NCBI GenBank assembly: GCA_963807355.1
Contig: CAWEBX010000007.1
Location: 186,001 to 250,000 of the forward strand
Direction: 5' to 3'
DNA from: Nitrobacter sp963807355
Lineage (GTDB): Bacteria; Pseudomonadota; Alphaproteobacteria; Rhizobiales; Xanthobacteraceae
DNA length: 64,000 bases
Shown: one piece after another, positions 8,508 through 16,399 of the stretch
Layout of the letters: each line of letters begins with the position of its first letter
Numbering within the stretch: position 1 is the first letter of the stretch
Translations under genes and position numbers: made by a program
Notes under the pieces: model-generated
The model's database searches: none
What the model saw: only the letters and a program-made list of their open reading frames with translations
What the model was told of the DNA's origin: nothing

Positions 8508-9197
8508 TCAGGCCACCTTCGTCTTCATGTGGCGATACAGGAAGCCCAAAGCGTCCTCGTCGTTCTCTGTCTTGAAGGTGAACTTGTCTTTCAGCGCGAT
8601 CGCTCTCGTTGCGGCCGGACGTGCCGAGACCTCGTCCAGCAGTCGTTTGAAGTTCGGATATTTGGCAACGCCACTGTCGCCGATCACGCGGGGCGCCATG
8701 CGGGCCCAGCCCCAGAACGCCATATCGACAATCGTATAGGTGTTTCCGACCATGTAGCGGCTGTTGGCAAGATGGTCGTCAAGGACCTTGTAGTGACGAT
8801 GCGCCTCGAACTGATAGCGGTTAAGTGCGTAGTCCAGACCTTTTGGTGCGTAATCCTTGAAATGCACGGCCTGTCCGGAATACGGTCCGAGGCCGCTCGC
8901 GATGAACATCATCCACGACAGCAGTTGCGCGCGATTGGCCGGCGTGTTGTCCGGCATGAACTTGCCCGTCTTTTCGCCGAGGTAAAGAAGGATGGCATTG
9001 CTGTCGAATACGACCACACCGTCGTCGTCGATCGCCGGTACTTTGCCGTTCGGATTCACTTTCAGGAATTCCGGCTTGAACTGGTCGCCCTTGCGGGTGT
9101 CGATCGGCACCAGTTCGAAGGGGAGGCCGGCTTCTTCCAGAAAAAGCGCAACCTTGTTCGGATTCGGCGCGCCATTGAAATAGAACTTGAGCATCAT
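8508..9197 (-). CDS. Glutathione S-transferase family protein
   Basis: 229 residues, the usual two-domain GST length. The N-terminal thioredoxin-like domain shows FYFNGAPNPNKVALFLEEAG with the VNPNGKVPAI segment (cis-Pro) and DSNAILLYL, which binds the gamma-glutamyl part of glutathione. The C-terminal helical domain contains the GNTYTIVDMAFWGWA motif (the GST N-capping box with Asp). The Asn-Pro-Asn near residue 12 resembles YfcG/YghU-type enzymes that act as disulfide reductases, but the exact substrate cannot be told. ATG 9197 is preceded by AAGGGG. It is convergent with mutY and stands alone between two terminator-like regions. Confidence 0.9.
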   Translation of the reverse strand: MMLKFYFNGAPNPNKVALFLEEAGLPFELVPIDTRKGDQFKPEFLKVNPNGKVPAIDDDGVVVFDSNAILLYLGEKTGKFMPDNTPANRAQLLSWMMFIASGLGPYSGQAVHFKDYAPKGLDYALNRYQFEAHRHYKVLDDHLANSRYMVGNTYTIVDMAFWGWARMAPRVIGDSGVAKYPNFKRLLDEVSARPAATRAIALKDKFTFKTENDEDALGFLYRHMKTKVA

Positions 9198-9348
9198 AAG
9201 CCCCTTTTGTTCTTGGCATGAGTTGGGGACGCGGCTGGCTGTCCGCGAGCGGTCATTCCATGCTAGGATTTTTCGACCAAATGCAACCGAGGATTTGGCG
9301 CTTACCGCGCGGCTGTTCGATGCGTGGACGGAACGCGCTCGGAACGCC

Positions 9349-10479
9349 TCAGCCTGCCGCCATCTGGTTGCGGATTTCGGCCCGTAGCTCGTCGATCAGC
9401 CGGAGACCTTCGCTGGTTTCGATGTGCCAGAAGGTCCAGCCGTTGCACGCGCCTGCACCTTGCGCCATCGCTCCGATCCGATGAATCGAGCCGACCTTGT
9501 CACCGAGCATGATGGCCCCGTCGGCGCGTACCAGAGCGCCGTGGCGCTTCTTTGCATCGACGAGTTTTGCGCCGGGCGAGATCATGCCGCGCTCGATCAA
9601 TTCGGAAAAAGCCACGCGCGGTGCCTCGCGCGCCGTCATGAAAGGGGCAAGGGTAGCTTCGGGAAGCGGTTCGATCGCCGCAATGCGTTTCTCGGCGGCG
9701 GCCGCGTAGGTTCGGTCGCGTTCGAAACCGATATAGTTGCGGCCGAGACGTCTGGCGACCGCGCCCGTGGTACCGGTGCCGTTGAACGGATCGATGACGA
9801 GATCGCCAGGCTTCGACGACGAGAGCAGCACCCGTGCCAGCAGACCCTCGGGCTTCTGGGTCGGATGAACCTTTCGGCCGTCCTTGTCTTTCAATCGCTC
9901 GTTACCGGTGCACAGCGGAATCAGCCAATCCGAGCGCGCCTGCACGTCCTCGTTGGCGGCTTTCAACGCCTCGTAGTTGAACGTGTAGCCTTTGGCGTTT
10001 TCATCGCGCGCAGCCCAGATCATGGTTTCATGGGCGTTGGTGAAGCGGCGGCCGCGGAAATTCGGCATCGGATTGGTCTTGCGCCAGACGATATCGTTCA
10101 GCACCCAGAAGCCGAGATCCTGCATGATCGCGCCGACGCGGAAGATGTTGTGATATGATCCGATCACCCAGATGGTGGCCGATGGTTTCATGACGCGGCG
10201 GCAGGCGAGCAGCCATGCGCGGGTGAAATCGTCATATGCGGAGAAGGACGAGAACTTGTCCCAATCGCTGTTCACCGCGTCGACGTGCGATTCGTCGGGA
10301 CGCTTCAGTTCACCCTTGAGTTGCAGATTGTAGGGCGGATCCGCAAATATCAGATCGGCCGATCCGGCTGGAAGTTTCGACATCCCGGCGACGCAGTCGC
10401 CAATGATGATGCGCGATGCGGGAGAGTCAAATTTGGTGCGGGGCGCCCTTGCAGACGCCCCGCGACGCGACACACCCAT
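9349..10479 (-). CDS. ccrM: Cell cycle-regulated adenine DNA methyltransferase CcrM (GANTC)
   Basis: 376 residues. This is a beta-class N6-adenine methyltransferase: the catalytic DPPY motif is N-terminal (residues 47-50) and the AdoMet-binding FNGTGTTG motif lies later, followed by a C-terminal domain of about 100 residues (from LIERGMISPGAKL) typical of CcrM and needed for DNA binding. CcrM methylates the A in GANTC in alphaproteobacteria and couples replication state to transcription with GcrA. ATG 10479 gives the family-like N-terminus MGVSRRGASARAP. Two GANTC sites lie at the 5' end of the gene (see separate entry), which suggests autoregulation by methylation, as described for Caulobacter. 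Confidence 0.95.
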   Translation of the reverse strand: MGVSRRGASARAPRTKFDSPASRIIIGDCVAGMSKLPAGSADLIFADPPYNLQLKGELKRPDESHVDAVNSDWDKFSSFSAYDDFTRAWLLACRRVMKPSATIWVIGSYHNIFRVGAIMQDLGFWVLNDIVWRKTNPMPNFRGRRFTNAHETMIWAARDENAKGYTFNYEALKAANEDVQARSDWLIPLCTGNERLKDKDGRKVHPTQKPEGLLARVLLSSSKPGDLVIDPFNGTGTTGAVARRLGRNYIGFERDRTYAAAAEKRIAAIEPLPEATLAPFMTAREAPRVAFSELIERGMISPGAKLVDAKKRHGALVRADGAIMLGDKVGSIHRIGAMAQGAGACNGWTFWHIETSEGLRLIDELRAEIRNQMAAG

Positions 10480-10498
10480 GACTTAAATACTCTGACTC
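10424..10498 (-). promoter_or_regulatory. Two GANTC methylation sites at the ccrM start
   Basis: GAGTC at 10424-10428 (inside the first codons of ccrM) and GACTC at 10494-10498 (15 bases before the ATG). In Caulobacter the ccrM leader holds GANTC sites whose methylation lowers transcription. The sites are seen directly; regulation is inferred. Confidence 0.6.
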
Positions 10499-10798
10499 AG
10501 GCGACGCTGTCGGCGACGCGGGACCAAACAACCGACTGGCGCTACAGTGACCGGCCAAAGTAAAAATCGACTTAATTGTAGAAAGCTTTCGTTCGGCGGG
10601 ATGCAAGTTTGGTAATGATGCGCAGGTTTCATAAGCTGGTGCGCGCAACCATTATTTGGTCCGCCCGCGATGGCGGGTCGTGGTTTCATCGTCGGCGCGG
10701 ATAGAAAGAATTTCGTTTGTGGTATTTTGCAAGTCGCTAGGTCAGTTTTTCTGAACCTGAACCACGCTTAAATTATAGAGCCATTGGTGCCCGCCTGG

Positions 10799-10840
10799 AA
10801 TCCGAAGTTCGCATCAGATTGTCGTCGCGAACTTCGGATT
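10799..10840. repeat. Perfect 14-base inverted repeat (hairpin)
   Basis: AATCCGAAGTTCGC pairs with GCGAACTTCGGATT across 14 bases of loop. No T-run follows, so it is unlikely to be a terminator. It sits 25 bases before repeat copy B and could be a partner hairpin of that element, though its sequence differs from those beside copies E and F. Confidence 0.75.
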
Positions 10841-10865
10841 AGCGGTACTATCTTTTTGATTAGAC

Positions 10866-10909
10866 GCGTTTTCTTCACGCGAACCGGATGTCACTTCGCT
10901 CGAAAACGC
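10866..10909 (-). repeat. Dispersed palindromic repeat, copy B
   Basis: Same 44-base family as copies A and C-F, here in reverse orientation: GCGTTTTC at one end, GAAAACGC at the other, core TTCACGCGAACCGG..ACTTCGCTC. Located in the ccrM-metallopeptidase intergenic space. Confidence 0.85.
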
Positions 10910-11018
10910 TATAGGCAATTGTTGCCGGGCAGGCTATTGAATAACGAGATCACTATTTGAGTTGGGTGCCGCCACTTGCGGCTAGGTTAGCGATCGATCG
11001 GACACGAGGACGGACCTC

Positions 11019-11942
11019 ATGCGTGATGACGATTTTCGCCAGAGCGACAACATCGACGACCGTCGCGAGGATGGCGGATTCGGCGGAGGAGGCGGTGGAT
11101 TTGGCCGACGCGGCGGCCTCGGCATCGGCACTATTCTCATCCTCGGCCTGGTCGGCTATGCATTCGGCATCGATCCGCGTCTCCTCATCGGGGGTGCGGA
11201 GATCCTGACCGGCGGCGGCCAGTCGCCGAGCTATCAGACGGACGACCGCCCGTCACCGGGCAAGTCCGGTGCGCCGACCGACGATATGGGCAAGATGATC
11301 TCCGGCGTGTTGGGTGAGATCGACGATCGCTGGCACGAAATCTTTCAGGCCAGCGGGCAAAATTATTCCGGCCCCCGTATCGTGCTGTTCCGCAATGCCA
11401 CAAATGGCGGTCGTTGCGGTATGGCGCAGTCCGCGATGGGACCGTTCTATTGCCCGCCGGACAAGCAGATCTTCCTCGACACTAATTTCTTCAAACAGGT
11501 GGAAACGCGCTTCCGTGGCTGCTCGGGCAGCGCCTGCAGGTTCACCGCTGCTTATATCATTGCGCACGAGGCTGGGCATCACATTCAGAACCTGCTCGGC
11601 ATTCTTCCGAAAGTGACGCGACTGCAGCAGCAGGCCGGCAGCAAGGCAGAGGCGAACGAGCTGCAGGTCAGGGTCGAACTGCAGGCGGATTGCCTTTCCG
11701 GCGTTTGGGTCAATCGCGAGGCGAAGAAGCGTCCGAACTTCCTCGAACCGGGCGATATCGACGCTGCGCTGACCACGGCAACGGCGATCGGCGACGATAC
11801 GTTGCAGCGGCAGGCGACCGGCCATGTGGTGCCGGACTCGTTCACGCATGGTTCCGCGGCGCAGCGCAAGCGCTGGTTCATGATCGGCTACCAGCAGGGC
11901 AGCGTGCAAGCCTGCAACACCTTCGCGACGGATGATTTGTAA
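11019..11942 (+). CDS. Neutral zinc metallopeptidase, YpfJ/KPN_02809 family
   Basis: 307 residues. The N-terminus is charged and Gly-rich, followed by one membrane segment (GIGTILILGLVGYAFGI, about residues 35-51), so the catalytic domain probably faces the periplasm. The zinc-binding motif HEAGHH is followed by a Glu-rich segment (ELQVRVELQADCLSGVW) that supplies a third ligand, as in other gluzincin-like peptidases of the family PF04228. The length fits the family. The physiological substrate is unknown. It stands alone; the space after it holds a repeat with a strong hairpin at 11972-11995 that could end transcription. Confidence 0.9.
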   Translation: MRDDDFRQSDNIDDRREDGGFGGGGGGFGRRGGLGIGTILILGLVGYAFGIDPRLLIGGAEILTGGGQSPSYQTDDRPSPGKSGAPTDDMGKMISGVLGEIDDRWHEIFQASGQNYSGPRIVLFRNATNGGRCGMAQSAMGPFYCPPDKQIFLDTNFFKQVETRFRGCSGSACRFTAAYIIAHEAGHHIQNLLGILPKVTRLQQQAGSKAEANELQVRVELQADCLSGVWVNREAKKRPNFLEPGDIDAALTTATAIGDDTLQRQATGHVVPDSFTHGSAAQRKRWFMIGYQQGSVQACNTFATDDL

Positions 11943-11970
11943 TGGTGTTGGCAGCGCTCGATTCCTTTTA

Positions 11971-12110
11971 CCTCTCCCCGTTGTTACGGGGAGAGCTCGA
12001 ACTTCTCGGCAGCGCAATTGCGCGCCTGAGCAGTTCGGGTGAGGGGCTCTTTGCAACGTCGGCAGCCCCTAACCCTCCTCCCGCGAGCGGGGAGAGGGAG
12101 CGCGCTGTGC
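11971..12110. repeat. Dispersed intergenic repeat with CTCTCCCCG ends
   Basis: A region bounded by CTCTCCCCG and its complement CGGGGAGAG, containing a perfect 10-base hairpin at 11972-11995 (CTCTCCCCGT, loop TGTT, ACGGGGAGAG). Repeats of this kind are common between genes in Rhizobiales. A fragment of similar sequence occurs near 31560-31582. Confidence 0.65.
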
Positions 12111-12128
12111 GTTGATCACGGGACCGCC

Positions 12129-12692
12129 ATGCCGTCCATCGACGAGACAAAGCCCTTCGTCCCCCTGAACATCGCGGTGCTGACCGTCTCTGACACGCGC
12201 TCGCTCGAAGAGGACAAGTCGGGTGCAACGCTGTCCGAACGGCTGACCGTCGCCGGTCACAAGCTCGGCGCGCGCGAGATCGTCATCGACGATGTCGAGG
12301 CGATCCGCACCCTGATGAAAAGATGGATCGCTGACCCCGGCATCGACGTCATCATCACCACCGGCGGCACCGGCTTCACGGGGCGCGACGTCACCCCGGA
12401 GGCCGTCGAGCCGCTATTCGACAAGCGGATGGACGGCTTCTCGATTGCTTTCCACATGCTGAGTCACGCCAAAATCGGCACCTCGACGATCCAGAGCCGC
12501 GCAACCGCCGGCACCGCAGGTTTCACCTTCATCTTCTGCTTGCCGGGATCCCCGGGTGCCTGCCGGGACGGCTGGGACGGCATCCTCGCGCACCAGCTTG
12601 ATTACCGCACCCGTCCCTGCAACTTCGTCGAGATCATGCCGCGGTTGGATGAACATCTTCGCCGGCCGAAGGCGAGAGGAGCGTCGGCCTGA
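12129..12692 (+). CDS. moaB: Molybdenum cofactor biosynthesis protein MoaB
   Basis: 187 residues from ATG 12129 (MPSIDETKPFVPLN). It is a MogA/MoaB-type molybdopterin-binding fold: LTVSDTR near the N-terminus, TTGGTGFTGRDVTPEAV in the middle (the GGTG loop that binds molybdopterin), and LPGSPGACRDGWDGIL near the end. These proteins adenylylate molybdopterin before molybdenum insertion. The frame extends upstream to 12039, but that part overlaps the intergenic repeat and is not family-like. No other moa gene is adjacent. The radical SAM gene starts 68 bases downstream under its own LexA-type control. Confidence 0.93.
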   Translation: MPSIDETKPFVPLNIAVLTVSDTRSLEEDKSGATLSERLTVAGHKLGAREIVIDDVEAIRTLMKRWIADPGIDVIITTGGTGFTGRDVTPEAVEPLFDKRMDGFSIAFHMLSHAKIGTSTIQSRATAGTAGFTFIFCLPGSPGACRDGWDGILAHQLDYRTRPCNFVEIMPRLDEHLRRPKARGASA

Positions 12693-12721
12693 TAGCTGCT
12701 CGATTGGGGACAGAACATAAT

Positions 12722-12736
12722 GTTCTTGATTTGTTC
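12722..12736 (+). promoter_or_regulatory. LexA box (GTTC-N7-GTTC)
   Basis: A perfect direct repeat GTTC at 12722-12725 and GTTC at 12733-12736 separated by 7 bases, the LexA operator known from alphaproteobacteria. It overlaps a possible -35 element TTGATT (12726-12731), with a -10-like TATGTT 16 bases later (12748-12753), and lies 24 bases before ATG 12760. Repressor binding here would block the promoter. The operator is seen directly; the promoter is weaker inference. Confidence 0.8.
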
Positions 12737-12759
12737 CAGTTGGATGCTATGTTCTCACC

Positions 12760-13921
12760 ATGAGCAGCGCCTCTCTCGCCCGCAGGTATCCGCCCAGTCA
12801 CGCCGTCCCCCGCATTGGCGGCTGCCTCGCCCTTTGACGAGATTGAGGTCGCAATCGATCACGAGCGGCGGAGGGGGCGCGGCGCCCAATCCAACCTCAG
12901 CGGTCGATACGAGACGGAGGCGCGAACGGCGTTCGACGATGGCTGGCAGAGCCTCGACGATCTGCCGCCGTTCAAAACCACGGTTGCTGTTGACGCCGCG
13001 CGGAAAGTCATCACCCGCAACGACTCGCCTGACATCAGTTTCGACCGCTCGATCAACCCTTATCGGGGCTGCGAGCACGGCTGCGTCTATTGTTTCGCAA
13101 GGCCGACCCACGCTTATCTTGGCCTGTCGCCGGGGCTGGATTTCGAATCGAAGCTGTTCGCGAAGCCGGACGCACCGGCATTGCTGGAGAAGGAACTGGC
13201 CGCGGAGGGCTACGAGCCGAAGATGATCGCGATCGGAACCAATACCGATCCCTATCAGCCGATCGAGCGTGACCGGAAAATCATGCGCGGCATTCTCGAA
13301 GTGCTCGAGCGCGCCTCGCATCCGGTCGGTATCGTCACGAAATCGGCGTTGGTGACACGCGACATCGATATCCTTGCGCGAATGGCGAAACGCAATCTCG
13401 CCAAGGTGGCGATTTCTGTGACGTCGCTCGATTCCCGGCTCGCGCGCTCGATGGAGCCGCGGGCATCGACGCCAATGAGGCGATTGGAAGCACTGCGCAA
13501 ACTGTCGGAAGCGGGCATTCCGTCCACGGTGATGGTGGCCCCCGTAATTCCGGCGCTGAATGACTGCGAGATCGAGCGGATTCTCGATGCTGCTGCATAT
13601 GCCGGCGTCAGGGAAGCCAACTATGTGCTGCTGCGCCTTCCGCGGGAAGTGCGCGACCTGTTCCGCGAATGGCTAATGGCGAGCTATCCGGATCGCTACC
13701 GTCATGTGTTCACGCTGATCCGCGATATGCGCAATGGCCGCGATTACGATTCACAATGGGGTACACGGATGAAGGGCGCGGGACCGATCGCTTGGATGAT
13801 CGGCCGCCGCTTCGAGATCGCTTGCGAGAAACTTGGGCTCAATAAGAAGCGCTCAAAGCTGACGATGGACCATTTCGCCAAGCCGAAATGCAGCAGCGGG
13901 CAGCAGCTGAGCCTGTTCTGA
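12760..13921 (+). CDS. Radical SAM protein, PA0069/Rv2578c family, SplB-like (one frame break)
   Basis: The cluster-binding motif CEHGCVYC (CxxxCxxC) near residue 90, followed by FARPTHAYLG, and the AIGTNTDPYQPIER segment identify the PA0069/Rv2578c branch, related to spore photoproduct lyase. The exact reaction is not known. From ATG 12760 (MSSASLARRYPPSHAVP) the frame breaks in a run of five C at 12807-12811: one C fewer gives ..HAVPALAAASPFDEIEV.. in the frame of the rest of the protein, which runs cleanly to 13921. This is most likely a base-call error; otherwise a TTG at 12815 is a possible start. The LexA box 24 bases before the ATG suggests DNA-damage induction, which fits a repair role; Rv2578c is, as I recall, also damage-inducible. 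Confidence 0.88.
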
Positions 13922-14047
13922 GCAGAGCTGAGGCCGTTGCGGGACGAGCAAACCGGTAACCATTTTGACTTGAAAGACGCTTCAGGAGAGCGGGCATAAA
14001 TCCGTTTCGGCATTGTCTCCGGGTTTCCCCACCCGCACTATCTCCGA

Positions 14048-14779
14048 GTGATTCGGGGTCAATCCAGGGACCAGCCGGGGAAATCGCCGGCCGTCGTGCA
14101 GCCGAGCTTCCGGCGCGAGCGTGGGCTGATGCAGCGTGGCGTTTGGCCGGTCGCGGGTTGCGACGAGGTCGGGCGCGGGCCATTGGCAGGACCGGTGGTT
14201 GCCGCCGCGGTCGTGCTGGATCCGAAGCGTATTCCCAAAGGCATCGACGATTCCAAGCGACTGACCGCTGCGCGCCGCGAGGAGTTGTTCGAGGAAATTG
14301 TGGCGACCGCATCTTTCGCGGTTGCCTGCGCGTCGATCGCGCGGATTGACCGCGACAATATCCTGCGCGCATCGCTGTGGGCGCTCGCACGCGCGGTCCA
14401 TGCGCTGCCCGACGCGCCGAAGCACGTCTTCGTTGACGGTCGCGACAGAATCGAGATCGCTTGCGAGTGCGAGCCGGTGATCGGCGGCGACGGGCTCGTG
14501 CTGTCGATTGCCGCCGCCTCGATCGTTGCCAAGGTCACGCGCGACCGGCTGATGTGCAAGCTAGCGCAGGACTGCCCCGGCTACGGCTTCGAGACACATA
14601 AGGGTTACGCGGTCCCCGGGCATCTCGAGGCGCTCGGCCGCCTCGGGCCAAGCCCTCATCATCGCAGCTTCTTTGCGCCGGTTGCTGCGGCGCGCGAACG
14701 TCACCGCGCGTCGCCCACCTGGGTAAGCGTCTCCGCGAGCGAAACGTCGACCCGAGGAGCGGTCGAGGCGGCAATCTGA
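14048..14779 (+). CDS. rnhB: Ribonuclease HII
   Basis: 243 residues from GTG 14048. RNase HII cuts RNA in RNA-DNA hybrids and starts removal of misincorporated ribonucleotides. The metal-binding Asp-Glu pair is in GCDEVGRGPLAGPV (residues 38-51), a further Asp in HVFVDGRD, and another in SIVAKVTRDRL; THKGYAVPGHLEAL is also typical. The N-terminal extension before the catalytic domain (about 34 residues, with PSFRRERGL) is seen in related alphaproteobacteria. It follows the radical SAM gene by 126 bases on the same strand. Confidence 0.95.
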   Translation: MIRGQSRDQPGKSPAVVQPSFRRERGLMQRGVWPVAGCDEVGRGPLAGPVVAAAVVLDPKRIPKGIDDSKRLTAARREELFEEIVATASFAVACASIARIDRDNILRASLWALARAVHALPDAPKHVFVDGRDRIEIACECEPVIGGDGLVLSIAAASIVAKVTRDRLMCKLAQDCPGYGFETHKGYAVPGHLEALGRLGPSPHHRSFFAPVAAARERHRASPTWVSVSASETSTRGAVEAAI

Positions 14780-14884
14780 CCTGGCGGGCTGGTTGCTTCG
14801 CCGGTTCATGCGCCGTATCACTCGCAGCCGCCTCACTCCCGCGCACTTCGGAACTCCGCAAGACCCGCCGCCATCAGGTCCTTC

Positions 14885-16390
14885 ATGCGCTTCACATCGC
14901 TGGTTGTCGAACTGATCCGCGCCAGACCGCTTTTGGTATTCTGGATCGTGGTGCTGTTTCAGGCAGCGATGTGGCTGCTGGTGCCGTTGCTGCTGTATCC
15001 GGGTCCGCCAGGAGACCTTGCGACCGCGCTGGCGTTTGGCCGGGAATATCGGGTCGGAACGGATCTCGGGCCGCCTCTCGCGTTCTGGCTCGCGGACATC
15101 GCCTATCGCGCAGCCGGCAACCACATTTTCGGCGTCTACCTGCTGTCGCAGCTTTGCTTCATCGTTGCATTCCGGGTTCTGTTCGAACTGGCCCGGATTA
15201 TCGTCGGTAGCCAGCAGGCTGTTCTGGCGGTTTTGCTGACCGTGACGGTCACCGCGTGCGGGGCGCCCGGCCTGACGTTCGGTCCGTCGGTGCTCGCTCT
15301 GCCGTTGTGGTCGCTGCTGCTGCTGCATGGCTGGCGGATCGTCGGGCAGGGCCGCAATGCATGGTTCGCGCTATCGATCGAAGCCGGTCTGCTGATGCTG
15401 ACCACGCCGGCTGCCGCCGGATTGTTGCTGGCCGTCACCGTGTTCGCCTTGGCGACGGAACGGGGCCGAAATGCCCTGGGTTCGGTCGATCCGCTGTTTG
15501 CGCTGCTGGTGATCGCGGTGCTCGCGTTGCCCTACCTGATCTGGTTGGTGCGCGCGGACGCACTCGGCGCGCCGCCTTGGCCCGATATTTTCGAACTGCA
15601 TTTGCGGCTGTTGCGCTGGAGCGAACTGCTCCTCGCGCTCGTGTTCGCGACGGCTGGCCTTTTGCTGGTGATTGTCCTCAATTCCAGTTTCGTCAATCGG
15701 AAGCCTGAGGACGCGCCGGTGATCGTGCGGCCGCCAGTGGATCCGTTGGCGCAGACATTCGTCTATGCCTTCGCCCTCGCGCCGGCTCTCGGCGGAAGTC
15801 TGGTGGCGGCCCTGTTCGGGGTCGATCACGTCATCGGAGGCGCACCGATTGCGCTGTCGATGTCTGGTCTGGCGGTCGTCCTGCTTTCCGGCGATCTCAT
15901 TCATCTACGCCGCCTGCGTGTGCTTCGCGCGGCGTGGCTCGCTGCCGTCGTGGCTCCGGCGCTGGCTGTGATCGCGACGGTCATTGTTCAGCCGTGGTTC
16001 GCCAACACCGAGGTTGCGACATCGATCCCGGCATCTGCCATCGGCGCTTTCTTTGGCGAGAATTTCGAGCGTCGCACCAATCGCCCGCTGCCGGCTGTCG
16101 CGGGCGATCCGCTGCTTGCGGCCCTCGTCGCGCTCGGTCCCTCGCGACCTCATCTCCTGCTCGATGCGAGTCCCGAGCGCACGCCGTGGATAACGCCGGC
16201 AAAGTTCAACGAACTCGGCGGGGTCGTGGTCTGGCGAGCGTCCGACACCGCGGGTACGCCGCCCGAAGCCATTGCCAAGCGGTTTCCGGGCATTGTGCCG
16301 GAGATTCCGCGCACGTTTGGGCGTCTCGTCAACGGCCGACTGCCTTTATTGCGGATCGGTTGGGCCATCGTCCGGCCGAAAGCGCTGTGA
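14885..16390 (+). CDS. Polytopic membrane glycosyltransferase-like protein (GT39/ArnT type)
   Basis: 501 residues with about ten hydrophobic segments. The pattern of a first membrane helix followed by a loop holding an acidic motif (PPGDLATALAFGREY, then DLGPPLAFWLADIAYRAAG) resembles the first periplasmic loop of GT39/PMT_2 proteins, which move sugars from polyprenyl phosphate to acceptors such as lipid A or proteins. Donor and acceptor cannot be told. The C-terminal soluble part (from about residue 395) is rich in Pro and Arg. It starts 105 bases after rnhB. A possible partner making polyprenyl-P-sugar is encoded at 45680-46726, but the two are far apart. Confidence 0.65.
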   Translation: MRFTSLVVELIRARPLLVFWIVVLFQAAMWLLVPLLLYPGPPGDLATALAFGREYRVGTDLGPPLAFWLADIAYRAAGNHIFGVYLLSQLCFIVAFRVLFELARIIVGSQQAVLAVLLTVTVTACGAPGLTFGPSVLALPLWSLLLLHGWRIVGQGRNAWFALSIEAGLLMLTTPAAAGLLLAVTVFALATERGRNALGSVDPLFALLVIAVLALPYLIWLVRADALGAPPWPDIFELHLRLLRWSELLLALVFATAGLLLVIVLNSSFVNRKPEDAPVIVRPPVDPLAQTFVYAFALAPALGGSLVAALFGVDHVIGGAPIALSMSGLAVVLLSGDLIHLRRLRVLRAAWLAAVVAPALAVIATVIVQPWFANTEVATSIPASAIGAFFGENFERRTNRPLPAVAGDPLLAALVALGPSRPHLLLDASPERTPWITPAKFNELGGVVVWRASDTAGTPPEAIAKRFPGIVPEIPRTFGRLVNGRLPLLRIGWAIVRPKAL

Positions 16391-16399
16391 CGCCTTTCT

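Larger units (their letters stand above)
10480..11018. other. Intergenic region with repeats, no gene
   Basis: Some 540 bases between the divergent genes ccrM and the metallopeptidase. It contains the ccrM leader GANTC site, a 14-base perfect inverted repeat (10799-10812 with 10827-10840) and dispersed repeat copy B (10866-10909). The rest is AT-richer and would hold both promoters. I see no coding sequence. Confidence 0.6.
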
